Of a DNA stretch of 64,000 bases, positions 32,564 to 43,819 are shown one piece after another. Location of the stretch: positions 2,443,174-2,507,173 of the forward strand of contig NC_066531.1 in NCBI RefSeq assembly GCF_024679095.1. Direction: 5' to 3'. Origin of the DNA: Eriocheir sinensis (lineage: Eukaryota; Arthropoda; Malacostraca; Decapoda; Varunidae). Both the position numbers and the translations under genes were made by a program. Each line of letters opens with the position of its first letter. The first letter of the stretch is position 1. The notes beneath the pieces are model-generated. The model was not told the DNA's origin, did not search any database, and was given only the letters and a program-made list of their open reading frames with translations.

Positions 32564-35500
32564 CTGGACATGGAGAGAAAAGTTGCATCAGAAATCGACC
32601 GCCTCCACACACACACACACACACACACACACATGACATACAAAGATACTGTTTTTTTTTTTACACCAAAGGAGACAGCTCAAGGGCATAAAAAAGGAAA
32701 CAATAATTAAAGAAAGCTCGCTACTCTCTGCTCCTGTAAAGAATCCGAGAAGTGGCCGAAAGGGGTGTCAGTTACGGGGCCACTACAGTTTCCAGTTGAG
32801 ATTTTGAGTTGAGGATAGACCGAATATGTTTATTATGGAAGAAAAGGGCAGCTGAGTGTTGTCGAAGAATAACAGATAGATGTTTGGAAGACTGCGTCGA
32901 GTTGCCAGGTGGAGAAATGGAGTTTTTGAGGCACTGAAGGACAGCAAGCTCCCTCTTTGATCAAATGTGTATTATTAATAATGAAATTGGAGGTGAAGTG
33001 TAACAGGTTGGGTAGGCGGTGGCTGAGTGGTAGCGTGCTGGGCCCACATTCATCGCGTGATGGACGACGCGGGTTCGAATCCCCACGCTACCACCTGGGA
33101 TTCAGTCACCGCCGAGTGGCTTAAAACTACCCACATGCTGTCCTGAAGACCACCCATCAACCCGGACTCTAGAGGAAACCGTCCAAGTGAATCAAGAAGG
33201 AGTTCCGGGGGGCAGCATGAGCCAAGAGAAGATGGCGCCACTATAAACACTTGCCTGCGCCATGACGGGCTGGGGCCAAATACCATCCAGGCCCCTCAAG
33301 CAAGCCTACCGGCGCTATAGGCATAGACGTAAAAAAAAATAAGTACAACAACGCCAGTGTGACGCAATGGGCTATGAGGCAGCAGCGATGACTTACCGTA
33401 AGCAATCCACAGCACCTCGATCAGCCCTAGGATGAGCAGAGGCAGGAAGACGGTGAAGTTACTCCGGGACCAAGAAATCTCCACCCAGTTCGGGAACAAG
33501 CAGCAGCACAGAGCCGTGGAGAAGGTCACCAGCGTCACCACACCTGCAGAACACACTTGTAGCAGTCACCGCTGAAACCCGTGCGCTCTTCCTCCCCGGT
33601 GACTAAGAAAATGGGTGTTGCAGCACAGACTTAATGTTTTTACTCCTGTGCCGTCTAAGCCTGCTGTCGTGTCTCGTCCGTGTCGTGTGCGTCCTAATTG
33701 TTAACCCTTCTTGTTACTCGTTAATCTTCTACTATCTGTCCTCGTCCTGCTATACAATCCTTCTGCATATTGTTCACCACCCACACCAACACATAAATGT
33801 TATTCACGCCAAACAACATTCACATACACGCATATACACATAAACACGTTTCCTATGTGTCTCGTCTGTGCCCATGACCTCCGTGTACTTTCATCAATGA
33901 CCCTGACGGATATTGCCTTTCTCCATCCGTGAATCAATTAGCGCTTAGAACACTCACTACCGCCAACACAGTCTCCTCAACACGGGTTCAACATTTAAGC
34001 GATATATACAAGGATGTGTGGTGGGCACGGTCTCCATGTCATATCTCACCTCGTGCATCTGAAGGTATGTGCTTGTTTGTTTACAGCCAGTGTCAGCAAA
34101 GTGAATCATCTTTTCCAGAGAAAGATCTGCAATTAGGTTTATCTAGGCAGACGAAATAGCCTTTCCTTCTTAATGACATACGCGTCTTAGGGTGGGCGAG
34201 GCGACGCGCTCCTCGGCGTATGCCCCCCTTCACTGATTGATTGATCGATATACGTAGAAGGAGATTCGACAGGCTGGTCAGGGCAGGGGGGGCGGCCGCT
34301 CTTGTGCACATGTTTGAATAGAACTGACACTGGCCTTCAAGTTGCCGCGTTTGTTGAGCATCATTTTTCTATGGGACGTGTGACCTACCGTGCACGATGA
34401 GCCAGAGCGGTTCCCAGACGTCGTCGGAGCACATGCCGAGGAAGACGGAGCCCAGGGCCAGGGACACTATGGCCAGGAGCGTGTAGCCCACCAGCACCAG
34501 CAGGATGACCCACTCCTGCCAACTCAGACCTGAAGCAAAAGTACATCCGTGACTAAGGTTTTAATGATTCTCTTTGTTTTCGATCATACATTTATGAATA
34601 TGAAAACCTGAAAATTATATTATGATGAGAGTATTTTAGGACTAGAGAGTTCTAGGACAACACGAGTGCTGGGCTACAGACTGCAGTGGACGCCGTAGAA
34701 AGTAGACAGGCAGGAGGGACGAGCACAGCAGCCGCTCTCCCCCAGGGCCGGGTGGGTCCAGCCTTCCTCGCCGCTGTCGCTGTTGCAGGCGAGGCAGAAG
34801 AACTGACGGGAAGAAGGAAGTCAAGATCAGTGGCGGGGACGTGGCAGCCTCTAGTACACATCACCCGACGCTATAAAGCCCACATTCACCACGTGATGGA
34901 CGACGCGAGTTCGAATCCCCACGCTACCACCTGGGATTTTTCAGTCACCGCCGAGTGGCTTAAAACTACCCACATGCTGTCCGGAAGTCCACCCATCAAC
35001 CCGGACTCTAGAGGAAACCGTCCAATTGAATCAAGAAGGAGTTCCGGGGGGCAGCATGAGCCAAGAGAAGATGACGCCACTATAAACACTTGCCTGCGCC
35101 ATGACGGGCTGGGGCACTAAATAGGTCTTAGTGAAGGAGATAAATAAAACTCCTCTTCCAAGAGTTGTCATGTTTTCTAAGCTTATACTCTTTATAGTGT
35201 TTTCAAAATCCCTTAACCCCTTGACTGCGGATTTCTTAGCAGAAGACCTCACCAAGCTACAGGAGCGGAACAAAAAGTGTCTGCTACAATTCAATGAAGA
35301 AAAATGTTAAGTCCTGCATCTTGGGAGGGGATATCCAGCACACAAATACCACATGGGAAACACTCCACTATCCACCACAGAGGCAGAGAAAGACCTGGGA
35401 CTGTATGTTACCAGGCTACCAGTGAAGGGATATCCAGCACACCAATACGACATGGGAAACACTCCACTATCCACCACAGAGGCAGAGAAAGACCTCGGAC

Positions 35501-37173
35501 TGTATATTACCAGGCTACCAGTGAAGGGATATCCAGCACACCAATACCACATGGGAAACACTCCACTATCCACCACAGAGGCAGAGAAAGACCTGGGACT
35601 GTATATTACCAGGCCACCAGTGAAGGGATATCCAGCACACCAATACCACATGGGAAACACTCCACTATCCACCACAGAGGCAGAGAAAGACCTGGGACTG
35701 TATGTTACCAGGCTACCAGTGAAGGGATATCCAGCACACCAATACCACATGGGAAACACTCCACTATCCACCACAGAGGCAGAGAAAGACCTGGGAGTGT
35801 ATGTTACCAGGCTACCAGTGAAGGGATATCCAGCACACCAATACCACATGGGAAACACTCCACTATCCACCACAGAGGCAGAGAAAGACCTGGGAGTGTA
35901 TGTTACCAGGCTACCAGTGAAGGGATATCCAGCACACCAATACCACATGGGAAACACTCCACTATCCACCCCAGAGAAAGACCTGGGACTGTATATTACC
36001 AGGCTACCAGTGAAGGGATATCCAACACACCAATACCACATGGGAAACACTCCACTATCCACCCCAGAGAAAGACCTGGGAGTGTATATTACCAGGCTAC
36101 CAGTGAAGGGATATCCAACACCAATACCACATGGGAAACACTCCACTATCCACCACAGAGGCAGAGAAAGACCTGGGAGCATATGTTACCAGGCTACCAG
36201 TGAAGGGATATCCAGCACACCAATACCACATGGGAAACACTCCACTATCCACCCCAGAGAAAGACCTGGGAGTGTATATTACCAGGCTACCAGTGAAGGG
36301 ATATCCAACACACCAATACCACATGGGAAACACTCCACTATCCACCCCAGAGAAAGACCTGGGACTGTATATTACCAGGCTACCAGTGAAGGGATATCCA
36401 GCACACCAATACCACATGGGAAACACTCCACTATCCACCCCAGAGAAAGACCTGGGACTGTATATTACCAGGCTACCAGTGAAGGGATATCCAACACACC
36501 AATACCACATGGGAAACACTCCACTATCCACCATAGAGAAAGACCTGGGACTGTATATTACCAGGCTACCAGTGAAGGGATATCCAGCACACCAATACCA
36601 CATGGGAAACACTCCACTATCCACCCCAGAGAAAGACCTGGGACTGTATATTACCAGGCTACCAGTGAAAGCCAAAGCCGTGCCAATCGCAGCGGATAGG
36701 TTAAAGTCTTAAGGCTCGCAGTTAATGGAAACCTTACCTAACCTATAATTTGCCCATAAGTGACCTACGAAGCTATCATATCGATGCTGCGCCGCGACAC
36801 TCACCACGAACAGGACAATGTACGCAATGTCGAAGATGATGATGACGACGAGGGCGAAGTGGAGGTACCAGGAGGTGCAGGAGATTGTGCCCAGGAACGT
36901 GTTCTGGCCGCACGTGACGTAGGCGGCCACCACAAGGATGTTGCCTGCGAGGAAGAGTGATTGGCTGTAGGATGTGCCGGCCGGAGATGGTACTGTGCTA
37001 ATATAAGCTACCACCACCACCACAACTTCTACTCCATAAATATAATAAATAATAATAATAAGAATAATTAATATAATAATACCATTACTACTACTACTAC
37101 CACTACTACTTACTACTATTACTACTACTACTACTACTAATAATAATAATAATAATGATAATACTACCTAATG

Positions 37174-37260
<87 letters not shown>

Positions 37261-40200
37261 TTACTATTACTACTACTACTACTACTAATAATAATAATAA
37301 TAATAATGATAATAATAATAATCCTGAAACCCTGTGTGTCCCTGAAGCCTCGCGCGGGCTGAAGCACTCACCCAGGAGCAGCCAGGTGAAGTGCAGGGCG
37401 AAGAGCAGGGAGGCCAGCACCTTGGGGCCGTTGATGAAGCGACCTGTTGCCATCTTGTTGCTCCACACCATCAGCCCCGCCAGGGCGCCCAGCGCGGTGA
37501 TTCCTGCCACGACGAAGCGCACCGCCACGCGTCAGGGAAGGAAGAAATACAGTTCCGTAATCAATAAGGACTTCTTGGGTAGGCATAAAGTTCAAGTAAA
37601 GCCCCGTTCACACTGTGCCGACTTTGGGCCACGACAACCCAGCGACTTATCTATTTGACAAGTTGAGTCCCACGCTCCAGGAAGGGGGGGAGGTTTTATT
37701 GGGGTCTTGGTGTCTTGCCGACTGTCTGGGACATTCGGCCAACTCCCATCACGACGTCGGCGCAGCATTCGGCAACAGTCTCAAGACCTCTTTCAGGACA
37801 TGCCCGACCCTTTCACGTCAACACCCAAGACCTCGTGTACCCTAGAGTCGTGGGTTGTCGTGGCCCAGAGTCGGCACAGTGTGAACGGGGCTTAAGGATG
37901 TTTTCTTTCTCATGAGTGCTTTTCACGTTCATGGAGAAGCCTTGCCAAACCATTACAATATTTTTTATAGGCTCATAAAACTACCCATGGAGGTAACCAC
38001 AAACTCTAGGAAAGCTTTGTCGAATATCTATGCGTCGTAGAATAAGACATTTCATCGCTCAAGAACACATATTTGACAAGGCTTTCGTAGGAGTTGTGGG
38101 CATTTCCAAGAGTAGTTTTATGACCCTGGTGGTAGTCTGACCCTTCTTCTGTACCGTGAACCTAAAGAAACACATATTTGACAAGGCTTTCGTAGGAGTT
38201 GTGGGCATTTCCAAGAGTAGTTTATGGCCCTGGTGGTAGTCTGACCCTTCCTCTGTACCGTGAACCTAAAGAAACACATATTTGACAAGGCTTTCGTAGG
38301 AGTTGTGGGCATTTCCAGGGGTAGTTTTATGACCCTGGTGGTAGTGTGACCCTTCCTCTGTACCATGAACCTAAAGAAACACATATTTGACAAGGCTTTC
38401 GTAGGAGTTGTGGGGATTTCCAAGAGTAGTTTTATGACCCTGGTGGTAGTTTGACCCTTCTTCTGTACCGTGAACCTAAAGAAACACATATTTGACAAGG
38501 CTTTCGTAGGAGTTGTGGGGATTTCCAGGGGTAGTTTTATGACCCTGGTGGTAGTCTGACTCTTCCTCTGTACCATGAACCTAAAGAAACACTCATTAGA
38601 ACCCGATTGATCCATTCTTTGACCTTTAGAAATAGCTGATGTGACCTGGCAAAGTGTCTTGTAATACCAGCTATATATTTATGTGTGTGTGCCCCGAGAT
38701 ACTGGATGCTATGGACCCAGACAGACACAATGGTCACACCGCCAAGCCTTACCGTTGACGATGAGCCAGTAGTCCAAGAGCAAGAGGTCGATGCAGCGGA
38801 ACAGCGGCACAGCGCCCACCACGACGGAGGCCGCTGCTACAACCTTCAGGAACACCACAAACAGCACAAGAAGCACATCGGACGCTGAGTGACCTGAAGA
38901 GACACCCGCGCACCGTTGCCATATTATCGTACTCAGAGTCTCGTATTTCCCGGTGTCTGACGCTTAACTATTGCCAAGAAACATCAGAATCTAACTCTTT
39001 TAACGATAACTATAAATGAGTTTCGTTATTGGAGCCCAGAAGACAGTTTTGGGGTAGGAAGTCGGAAAATATAATCGGCTGAGTACGATAATCTGGCAAC
39101 GTTACCCCTTTCCCCATTGTTGCCAGATTGTAGTACTCAGAGCATAGTATTTCCTGGTTCCTGACGCCTAACTATCGCCAAGAAACATCAGAATCTAACT
39201 CTTTTAACGATAACTATAAATGAGTTTCGTTATTGGAGCCCAGAAGACAGTTTTGGGGTAGGAAGTCGGGAAATATAATCGGCTGAGTACGATAATCTGG
39301 CAACGTTACCCCTTTCCCCATTGTTGCCAGATTGTCGTACTCAGAGCATAGCGTTTACCGGTTTCTGACGCCTAACTATTGCCAAGAAACATCAGAATCT
39401 AACTCTTTTAACGATATCTGTAAATGAGTTTCGTTATTGGAGCCCAGAAGACAGTTTTGGGGTAGGAAGTCGGGAAATATAATCGGCTGAGTACGACAAT
39501 CTGGCAAAGTTGGTCACAGCTACCGTTGCCAGATTGTCGTACTCAGAGCATAGCGTTTAGCGGTTTCTGACGCTTAAATATTGCCAAGAAACATCAGGAA
39601 TTAACTATTCTAACGATAATTATAAGTGAATCTCCTTAGTGGGGTCCACGAGAATATCGTACTCAACACTGTCTTTTCGGGTTATTGACACAGAACTGTC
39701 GTACCCGCGAAAAATAACGCTATTCAGTTAAAGCCATTATTAAAACCGTTGAATATTTATGTTTTTTTTACGAGTTATGGATCAGAAACCCGAAAATACA
39801 ATGCGCTGAGTACGATGATTTGTTGACGCAGAATATCGCACTCAGCACATTGTATTTTAAACCCAGGACTATCGTACTCGCGAAAAATAACGCTATTCAG
39901 TTAAAGCCTTAAAATCGTCAAATATTTATGTTTTTCTTACGAGTTATGGATCAGAAACCCGAAAATACAATGCGCTGAGTACGATGATTTGTTGACGCAG
40001 AATATCGTACTCAGCACATTGTATTTTAAACCCAGGACTATCGTATCCGCAAAAAATAACGCTATTCAGTTAAAGCCTTAAAATCGTCAAATATTTATGT
40101 TTTTCTTACGAGTTATGGATCAGAAACCCGAAAATACAATGCGCTGAGTACGATGATTTGTTGACGCAGAATATCGTACTCAGCACATTGTATTTTCCGG

Positions 40201-41509
40201 CTATAGACCCAGAACTGTCGTACCCGCGAAAAATAACGCTATTCAGTTAAAGCCTTAAAATCGTCAAATATTTATGTTTTTCTTACGAGTTATGGATCAG
40301 AAACCCGAAAATACAATGCGCTGAGTACGATGATTTGTTGACGCTGCTGCAGACGCGGATATCACTCGATGTCCTCCCAAAGCAACACGCCGCATACTTA
40401 CAGCCGCTGGACTCCTGAGGGCTATCACATGGCTCACATAGCTTGCATGTCTCGCTTGGGCTGCATCCGCATGGCTTCGGCAGCGCTGTTGAAAAAAAAA
40501 GAGAATATAGAAACTAAACATAAGTGAAGGCGTCTCAGATCTTTCACTCATAGCAAGGGGCTTCGTGGTGCAGTGGTTAGCACACTCGGCTCACAATCGA
40601 GAGATCCCGGGTTCGATTCCCGGGCGGAGTGGAAACATTTGGGCGGCTTTTCCGATACCCTACGCCCCTGTCCACCCAGCAGTGAATGGGTACCAGGTAT
40701 TAATCGGGGGTTGTGTCCCGTCTCCTGGGGTCTGTTCCCTTCTCCTATAATTCCTTCCCCTTCTGTCTCTCTCCGGCATATGACCACAGATGTTGTGTCC
40801 GTCTCCTGGGGTCTGTTCCCTTCTCCTATAATTCCTTCCCCCTTCTGTCTCTCTCCGGCATATGACCACAGATGTTGTGTCCCGTCTCCTGGGGTCTGTT
40901 CCCTTCTCCTATAATTCCTTCCCCCTTCTGTCTCTCTCCGGCATATGACCACAGATGTTGCGCCGACTAAACGAAACTTTCCAACTGTTCCCTTCTCCTA
41001 TAATTCCTTCCCCTGCTGTCTCTCCGGCATATGACCACAGATGTTGCGCCGACTAAACCAAACTTTCCAACTGTTCCCTTCTCCTATAATTCCTTCCCCT
41101 TCTGTCTCTCCGGCATATGACCACAGATGTTGCGCCGACTAAACCAAACTTTCCAACTGTTCCCTTCTCCTATAATTCCTTCCCCTTCTGTCTCTCTCCG
41201 GCATATGACCACAGATGTTGCGCCGACTAAACGAAACTTTCCAACTGTTCCCTTCTCCTATAATTCCTTCCCCTTCTGTCTCTCTCCGGCATATGACCAC
41301 AGATGTTGCGCCGACTAAACCAAACTTTCCAACTGTTCCCTTCTCCTATAATTCCTTCCCCTTCTGTCTCTCTCCGGCATATGACCACAGATGTTGCGCC
41401 GACTAAACCAAACTTTCCAACTTTCATTCATAGCATCAACTCGGTGATCCTCTCAAAGGTTTGTGTAGACGAACAAGAGTTACTCACACGCCACATTGAT
41501 GCGGACCAT
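32145..41509 (-). CDS. Double four-pass membrane protein A (TMEM272-like modules)
   Basis: Exons in transcript order: 41592-41488 (ATG at 41509-41507 in a CCACCATGG context), 40485-40402, 38893-38753, 37503-37372, 36944-36805, 34802-34721 (donor weak), 34529-34389, 33543-33397, 32563-32145 (stop). The joined frame is about 435 codons. After a Cys-rich N-terminus (PKPCGCSPSETCKLCEPC) come two modules, each of about four hydrophobic segments. Each first module exon ends in C-x8-W-L-I-V-x-G; the third exons begin GN. This order resembles TMEM272-like tetraspan proteins (recalled family, moderate confidence). The C-terminus is a roughly 72-residue Asp/Asn/Gly/Ser tail, presumably cytosolic. Function unknown; presumed integral membrane protein. 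All introns are phase 1 except the phase-0 junction between 36805 and 34802, which requires the linker exon. The divergent paralogue B starts about 9 kb upstream. Confidence 0.72.
32600..32800 (+). repeat. (CA)n and poly-T/CAGCTCAAGGGC element fragment
   Basis: (CA)n at 32608-32632, then GGAGACAGCTCAAGGGCATA and GCTCGCTACTCTCTGCTCCT, matching the head of the element at 44268. Inside the last intron of gene A. Confidence 0.65.
33010..33342 (+). mobile_element. tRNA-derived SINE, full-length
   Basis: GGTAGGCGGTGGCTGAGTGG, GGTTCGAATCCCCACGC, body, GCCTACCGGCGCTATAGGC and an A-rich tail at 33331. It is inserted 55 bp before exon 33543-33397 is reached from the 3' side, in the last intron of gene A. 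Confidence 0.85.
33397..33543 (-). CDS. Tetraspan A module 2 exon 2
   Basis: 147 nt, TCTGCAG to GTAAGT, phase 1-1. VVTLVTFSTALCCCLFPNWV and FLPLLILGLIEVLWIAYG. Confidence 0.8.
33560..34380. other. Intron of tetraspan A, nothing further recognised
   Basis: Short frames only; no extra exon or repeat family that I can support. Confidence 0.4.
34389..34529 (-). CDS. Tetraspan A module 2 exon 1
   Basis: 141 nt, CTTCAG to GTAGGT, phase 1-1. Hydrophobic VILLVLVGYTLLAIVSLALG, then MCSDDVWEPLWLIVHG. Confidence 0.8.
34721..34802 (-). CDS. Tetraspan A linker exon between modules (donor uncertain)
   Basis: Acceptor CCCGTCAG, phase 0. Encodes FFCLACNSDSGEEGWTHP. Ending at 34721 with a weak GTCCCT donor gives 82 nt and phase 1, as the next exon needs, and is close to the 88-nt equivalent in gene B (VLCVQAFSCEADSEDDDE). 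Confidence 0.45.
34870..35118 (+). mobile_element. 5'-truncated tRNA-SINE fragment
   Basis: Starts at ATAAAGCCCACATTCACC, has GAGTTCGAATCCCCACGC and the body to GACGGGCTGGGGC; the A-box region and 3' tail are missing. Confidence 0.75.
35213..36704 (+). mobile_element. TTAA element with RT fragment, 14-unit array (99/90 bp)
   Basis: TTAACCCCTTGACTGCGG at the left, CAATCGCAGCGGATAGGTTAA at the right. After a degraded RT piece come 14 units. The first six are 99 bp (STTEAEKDLG); most later ones are 90 bp (STPEKDLG, nine bases lost); one unit has a three-base loss and frame slip near 36120. Sense and antisense frames reach 448 and 291 residues. Lies in the intron between module 1 and the linker exon of gene A. 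Confidence 0.88.
36805..36944 (-). CDS. Tetraspan A module 1 exon 3
   Basis: 140 nt, CTCGCAG to GTGAGT, phase 1 in, phase 0 out. NILVVAAYVTCGQNTFLG, an SCTSWYL turn, and ALVVIIIFDIAYIVLFV. Confidence 0.8.
37036..37325. repeat. Compound (AAT)n/(ACT)n trinucleotide tract
   Basis: Alternating blocks of AAT and TAC/ACT units over about 290 bp, 47 bp from tetraspan A exon 37503-37372. Confidence 0.93.
37372..37503 (-). CDS. Tetraspan A module 1 exon 2
   Basis: 132 nt, GTGGCAG to GTGAGT, phase 1-1. Two hydrophobic segments: ITALGALAGLMVW and VLASLLFALHFTWLLLG. Confidence 0.8.
37599..37893. mobile_element. MITE with GCCCCGTTCACACTGTG ends
   Basis: Arms AAGCCCCGTTCACACTGTGC + GGGCCACGACAACCCA and their inverse TGGGTTGTCGTGGCCC + ACTGTGAACGGGGCTT. 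295 bp, no coding capacity. A shortened copy is at 57349-57537. Confidence 0.8.
38040..38610 (-). repeat. GGTCAAACTACC-family array, about 107-bp unit
   Basis: Five units with ACACATATTTGACAAGGCTT, CGTAGGAGTTGTGG and ACCCTGGTGGTAGT. The 165-residue minus frame is spurious. In the intron between A module 1 exons 1 and 2. Confidence 0.88.
38753..38893 (-). CDS. Tetraspan A module 1 exon 1
   Basis: 141 nt, CTTCAG to GTAAGG, phase 1-1. One hydrophobic segment (VLLVLFVVFLKVVAAASVVV) then FRCIDLLLLDYWLIVNG. Confidence 0.8.
38915..40345. repeat. Tandem array of palindromic MITE units (about 190-200 bp)
   Basis: Roughly seven units, each bounded by GTTGCCAGATTGTCGTACTC or AGAATATCGTACTCAGCACA and ending in GAGTACGATAATCTGGCAAC or GAGTACGATGATTTGTTGAC. 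The first part (to about 39640) and the second part (39640-40345) are two diverged subfamilies. In the intron between the Cys-rich and first membrane exons of gene A. Confidence 0.85.
40402..40485 (-). CDS. Tetraspan A Cys-rich exon
   Basis: 84 nt between a poly-T/CAACAG acceptor and GTAAGT, phase 1-1. Encodes LPKPCGCSPSETCKLCEP then CDSPQESSG, with five cysteines. Confidence 0.65.
40556..41425 (+). mobile_element. tRNA-Val-like SINE with expanded 3' tail
   Basis: The head GGGGCTTCGTGGTGCAGTGG..TTAGCACACTCGGCTCACAATC..CGGGTTCGATTCC resembles a tRNA with a CAC anticodon, but the acceptor arm does not pair. The body is TTTTCCGATACCCTACGCCC. The tail contains CTCCTATAATTCCTTCCCC plus CGGCATATGACCACAGATGT about eight times, in units of about 64-88 bp. 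In intron 2 of gene A. Confidence 0.82.
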
Positions 41510-41592
41510 GGTGGAGGTGAAGCTGGAGGTGAAGGTGGAGGCGTAGGTGGAGAAAGCCAGGGTGACGGTGTTGGTGCGGGGCTGGTGATTGT
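41488..41592 (-). CDS. Tetraspan A exon with start codon
   Basis: 105 nt between CCCTCAG and GTGAGT. Coding from ATG at 41509-41507 gives MVRINVA plus one base (phase 1). The same frame is open upstream through the exon (Ser/Thr-rich), so an earlier start in another exon is possible, but CCACCATGG is an excellent start context. Confidence 0.6.
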
Positions 41593-41717
41593 CTGAGGGC
41601 ATGGACACAGATTGGTCATTTTCATCCTGCATTTATGAACAGCCTAACACAGATCATATATAACTTTCTAAGCTTTTGTATAGCGTAGTTAATGGGGAAC
41701 TCTCTTGATTGAGCCAA

Positions 41718-42154
41718 AGTCTATATACACCAAGTCAAGTCACGCGCAGGTTTGTGGGAGGAGACACGGCCGAGGCGTGGTTTATGCGTGACACTGCTTG
41801 GAGCCAAACTAGAGAATGTGGAAACAGAGATTTAGAGAAAACGAAGAAAGGCGGACTAATTTAAATCAATCACTTCAACATGCCCTCCCTCACACCCCAC
41901 ACCGCCGTTTGTAGGCATTGGAATTACAGTCACGCAATAGCACAATAAAAAGACATATTTTTTCGTCAGTGGCTTGCCTGAACGCGCTGTGAAAGAAGGC
42001 GAGAATGCACATCCAGAGTGCACACACGGCCCCAACTTTAGTCACCCCTGAACTGCCGGGTATTTTTTTTTGGCTCCAAGTGACGTCATCCCGCCTCCTG
42101 CGCGTACCGGTCACAGTTTTGAAGCAGAGTGACCTGACTTGGTATATATAGACT
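41718..42154 (-). mobile_element. Tc1/mariner-like MITE, minus orientation
   Basis: The same family as 3943 and 19199, inverted; right flank TA, left flank AA. A small deletion removes part of the GGCGGTTTTGGGGCGGAGC segment. Lies between the first coding exon and the possible 5' UTR exon of gene A. Confidence 0.78.
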
Positions 42155-42366
42155 TAGGGTAACGCAAGACCTCTCGTTACTTCCACACAAGGGCTGTGAG
42201 GCAAAATACTACAAGATTTCATTAAACTAAATCAAACAACTTCGCATGCATGTCTAGCAGAGAAGAGATCTTTGGTCACCTTGCTTTATTCTCTGCAAAA
42301 CGAAGCCACAGAAGGGAACTTGTTATACCAATGTTTGCTCACTCATATAGAAGAACGAGAACTTAC

Positions 42367-42500
42367 CTCACCCCCTCGCCCGAGTGTTAGTGTGGAGATG
42401 ACTTGGGAGCGGAGGACAAGCGACGGTCCCGTGCTCTGTTCGAGTTGTGTCTCAGATGCCGAATCCCGAGCGTGGAGCAGCCAGCCCGGGCCACGCGCCC
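42367..42500 (-). promoter_or_regulatory. Possible 5' UTR exon / promoter of tetraspan A
   Basis: GC-rich stretch with a strong minus-strand donor (GGGTGAG then GTAAGT at 42367). The only frame compatible with the next exon's phase has a TGA at the junction, so it would be noncoding. This fits translation starting at 41509. Confidence 0.4.
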
Positions 42501-42508
42501 CCAAACCA

Positions 42509-42700
42509 GCGCTACCAGATTATCGTACTCAGAACATCGTATTTTCCTGTTTCTGAACCATAACAATTGCAGAAAAACATCGATAACTAACCATCTAAAC
42601 TCTAATTGTGAATGTATATCGTTATCAGTGTAGGCTCGACAGTTTTGGGCCTCAAGCAGTCGAAAAAAGTATATATGCCTAGTACGACAATCTGGTAACA
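42509..42700. mobile_element. Single palindromic MITE (TCGTACTCAG family)
   Basis: GCTACCAGATTATCGTACTC and the inverse AGTACGACAATCTGGTAAC at the ends; about 192 bp. Immediately upstream of the possible gene A 5' exon. Confidence 0.75.
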
Positions 42701-42878
42701 CTGCCCCCAACCCGAACTCCCTGGCCCACTAACTCAATTACCCGTCACCCACATGCATAACTTAAGTGCCCGCTCAAGATTTGGGATGAGATAAGTTAGC
42801 ATCAAAGTAGAATCGGGTTATCTTCCCCACCCAACCCCCAATCCCAAAACACACAAATCAATGCCGTGGAACAGTGGG

Positions 42879-43062
42879 TTAACTTGGTAGCAGCGGGGAC
42901 CATGTTTCTTAATGGTCCCTCCAAGCGAGAAAAATGAGAAAAAATCATCACTCACACAAAGCATTTCATAATATATATCAAAGCATTTGTGATCAGTTTA
43001 TGCATCATCAATTTTGGGGGTTTATATCATGGCACAAATTTGGCCCGTCGCTGCTACCGGGT
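42879..43062 (-). mobile_element. TTAA-bounded MITE with one 35-bp unit
   Basis: TTAACTTGGTAGCAGCGGGG at the left, GTCGCTGCTACCGGGT at the right. The body is as in 22242, but only a single repeat unit is present: the unexpanded form. The right TTAA is interrupted by the next MITE. Confidence 0.8.
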
Positions 43063-43063
43063 G

Positions 43064-43315
43064 GGGCTATCACACTGGGCAAAGTTTCCGTGGATCTTCA
43101 GTCAAACCACGATTTCCGCTAGCGTGATCCTCATTTGTTTCTTGTTATTGCTGATGATGATGATAGTGAGTAATACCGTCGTCCTTCAGTGAAATCCACC
43201 GTAGCTTTGGAAGATCGTGGACGCGTCAGAACACCACGGATATATGAGAATCACGCCAGCGGAAATCGTGGTTTGACTGAAGATCCACCGGAAAGCTTGC
43301 CCAGTGTAATAGCCC
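43064..43315. mobile_element. MITE with GGGCTATCACACTGGGCAAA ends
   Basis: About 252 bp; arms contain TCAGTCAAACCACGATTTCC and GGAAATCGTGGTTTGACTGA. The body (TCATTTGTTTCTTGTTATTG, GTAGCTTTGGAAGATCGTGG) matches the flanks of the large insertion at 57937-60304. Abuts the TTAA MITE; TTAA follows it at 43316. Confidence 0.82.
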
Positions 43316-43469
43316 TTAATTAGGCTCCCACAGGCTGAGGCTCCCGTCTTCCTCAGGGCGAAAAGTCTTCCCGTTAACGAGAGGCGGTTAGCGTCCCTCC
43401 TTGATCAAGAGGGACGGAGTGTTTGCTTGTGATGTTGCAGCTTGGCCCGAAAATAGACCAACAAGCTCC

Positions 43470-43535
43470 AAAGCTCCCTCCGGATGGGTGCTGGCTGGCG
43501 ACCACGAGTCCAGCTTATGATCAGACCGTGACTGA

Positions 43536-43567
<32 letters not shown>

Positions 43568-43568
43568 G
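43470..43568. repeat. SINE 3' fragment ending in (CA)n
   Basis: CCACGAGTCCAGCTTATGAT..GACTGAACTG then (CA)n at 43540-43568; shared with 16700-16870. Confidence 0.45.
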
Positions 43569-43569
43569 G

Positions 43570-43819
43570 GAAGACCTAGTGGCACGTGACAGAAGTGTGA
43601 CAAGAGGCAATGGTAAGAAATTGAAGAAGAGCGACTGTAGGAGAGACCTCAAGAAATACAGTTTTCCATACATAACAACATGGAGCGGACTTGACGAGGA
43701 GAATGTGTGTGCAAAAACGATTCATGAATTTAAAGACAAACTGGATAATAAGCGTTATGGAGACGGGACAGCACGAGCCAGCTACTACAACCCTTTTCCT
43801 GTATTTCACAACTAGGTAA

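Noticed and set aside
35307..36712. Long open frames (448, 299, 291, 193 residues) on both strands as protein genes
   Set aside because: They translate the 99/90-bp RT-derived array; both strands are open because the unit is a multiple of three. No start context, splice sites or independent domain.
40556..40632. Functional tRNA-Val gene
   Set aside because: A and B boxes are present, but the acceptor strands do not pair and the sequence continues into a SINE body that recurs at 56580-57090.
42272..42556. 94-residue ORF on plus
   Set aside because: Overlaps the antisense of the possible gene A 5' exon and a MITE end; no domain.
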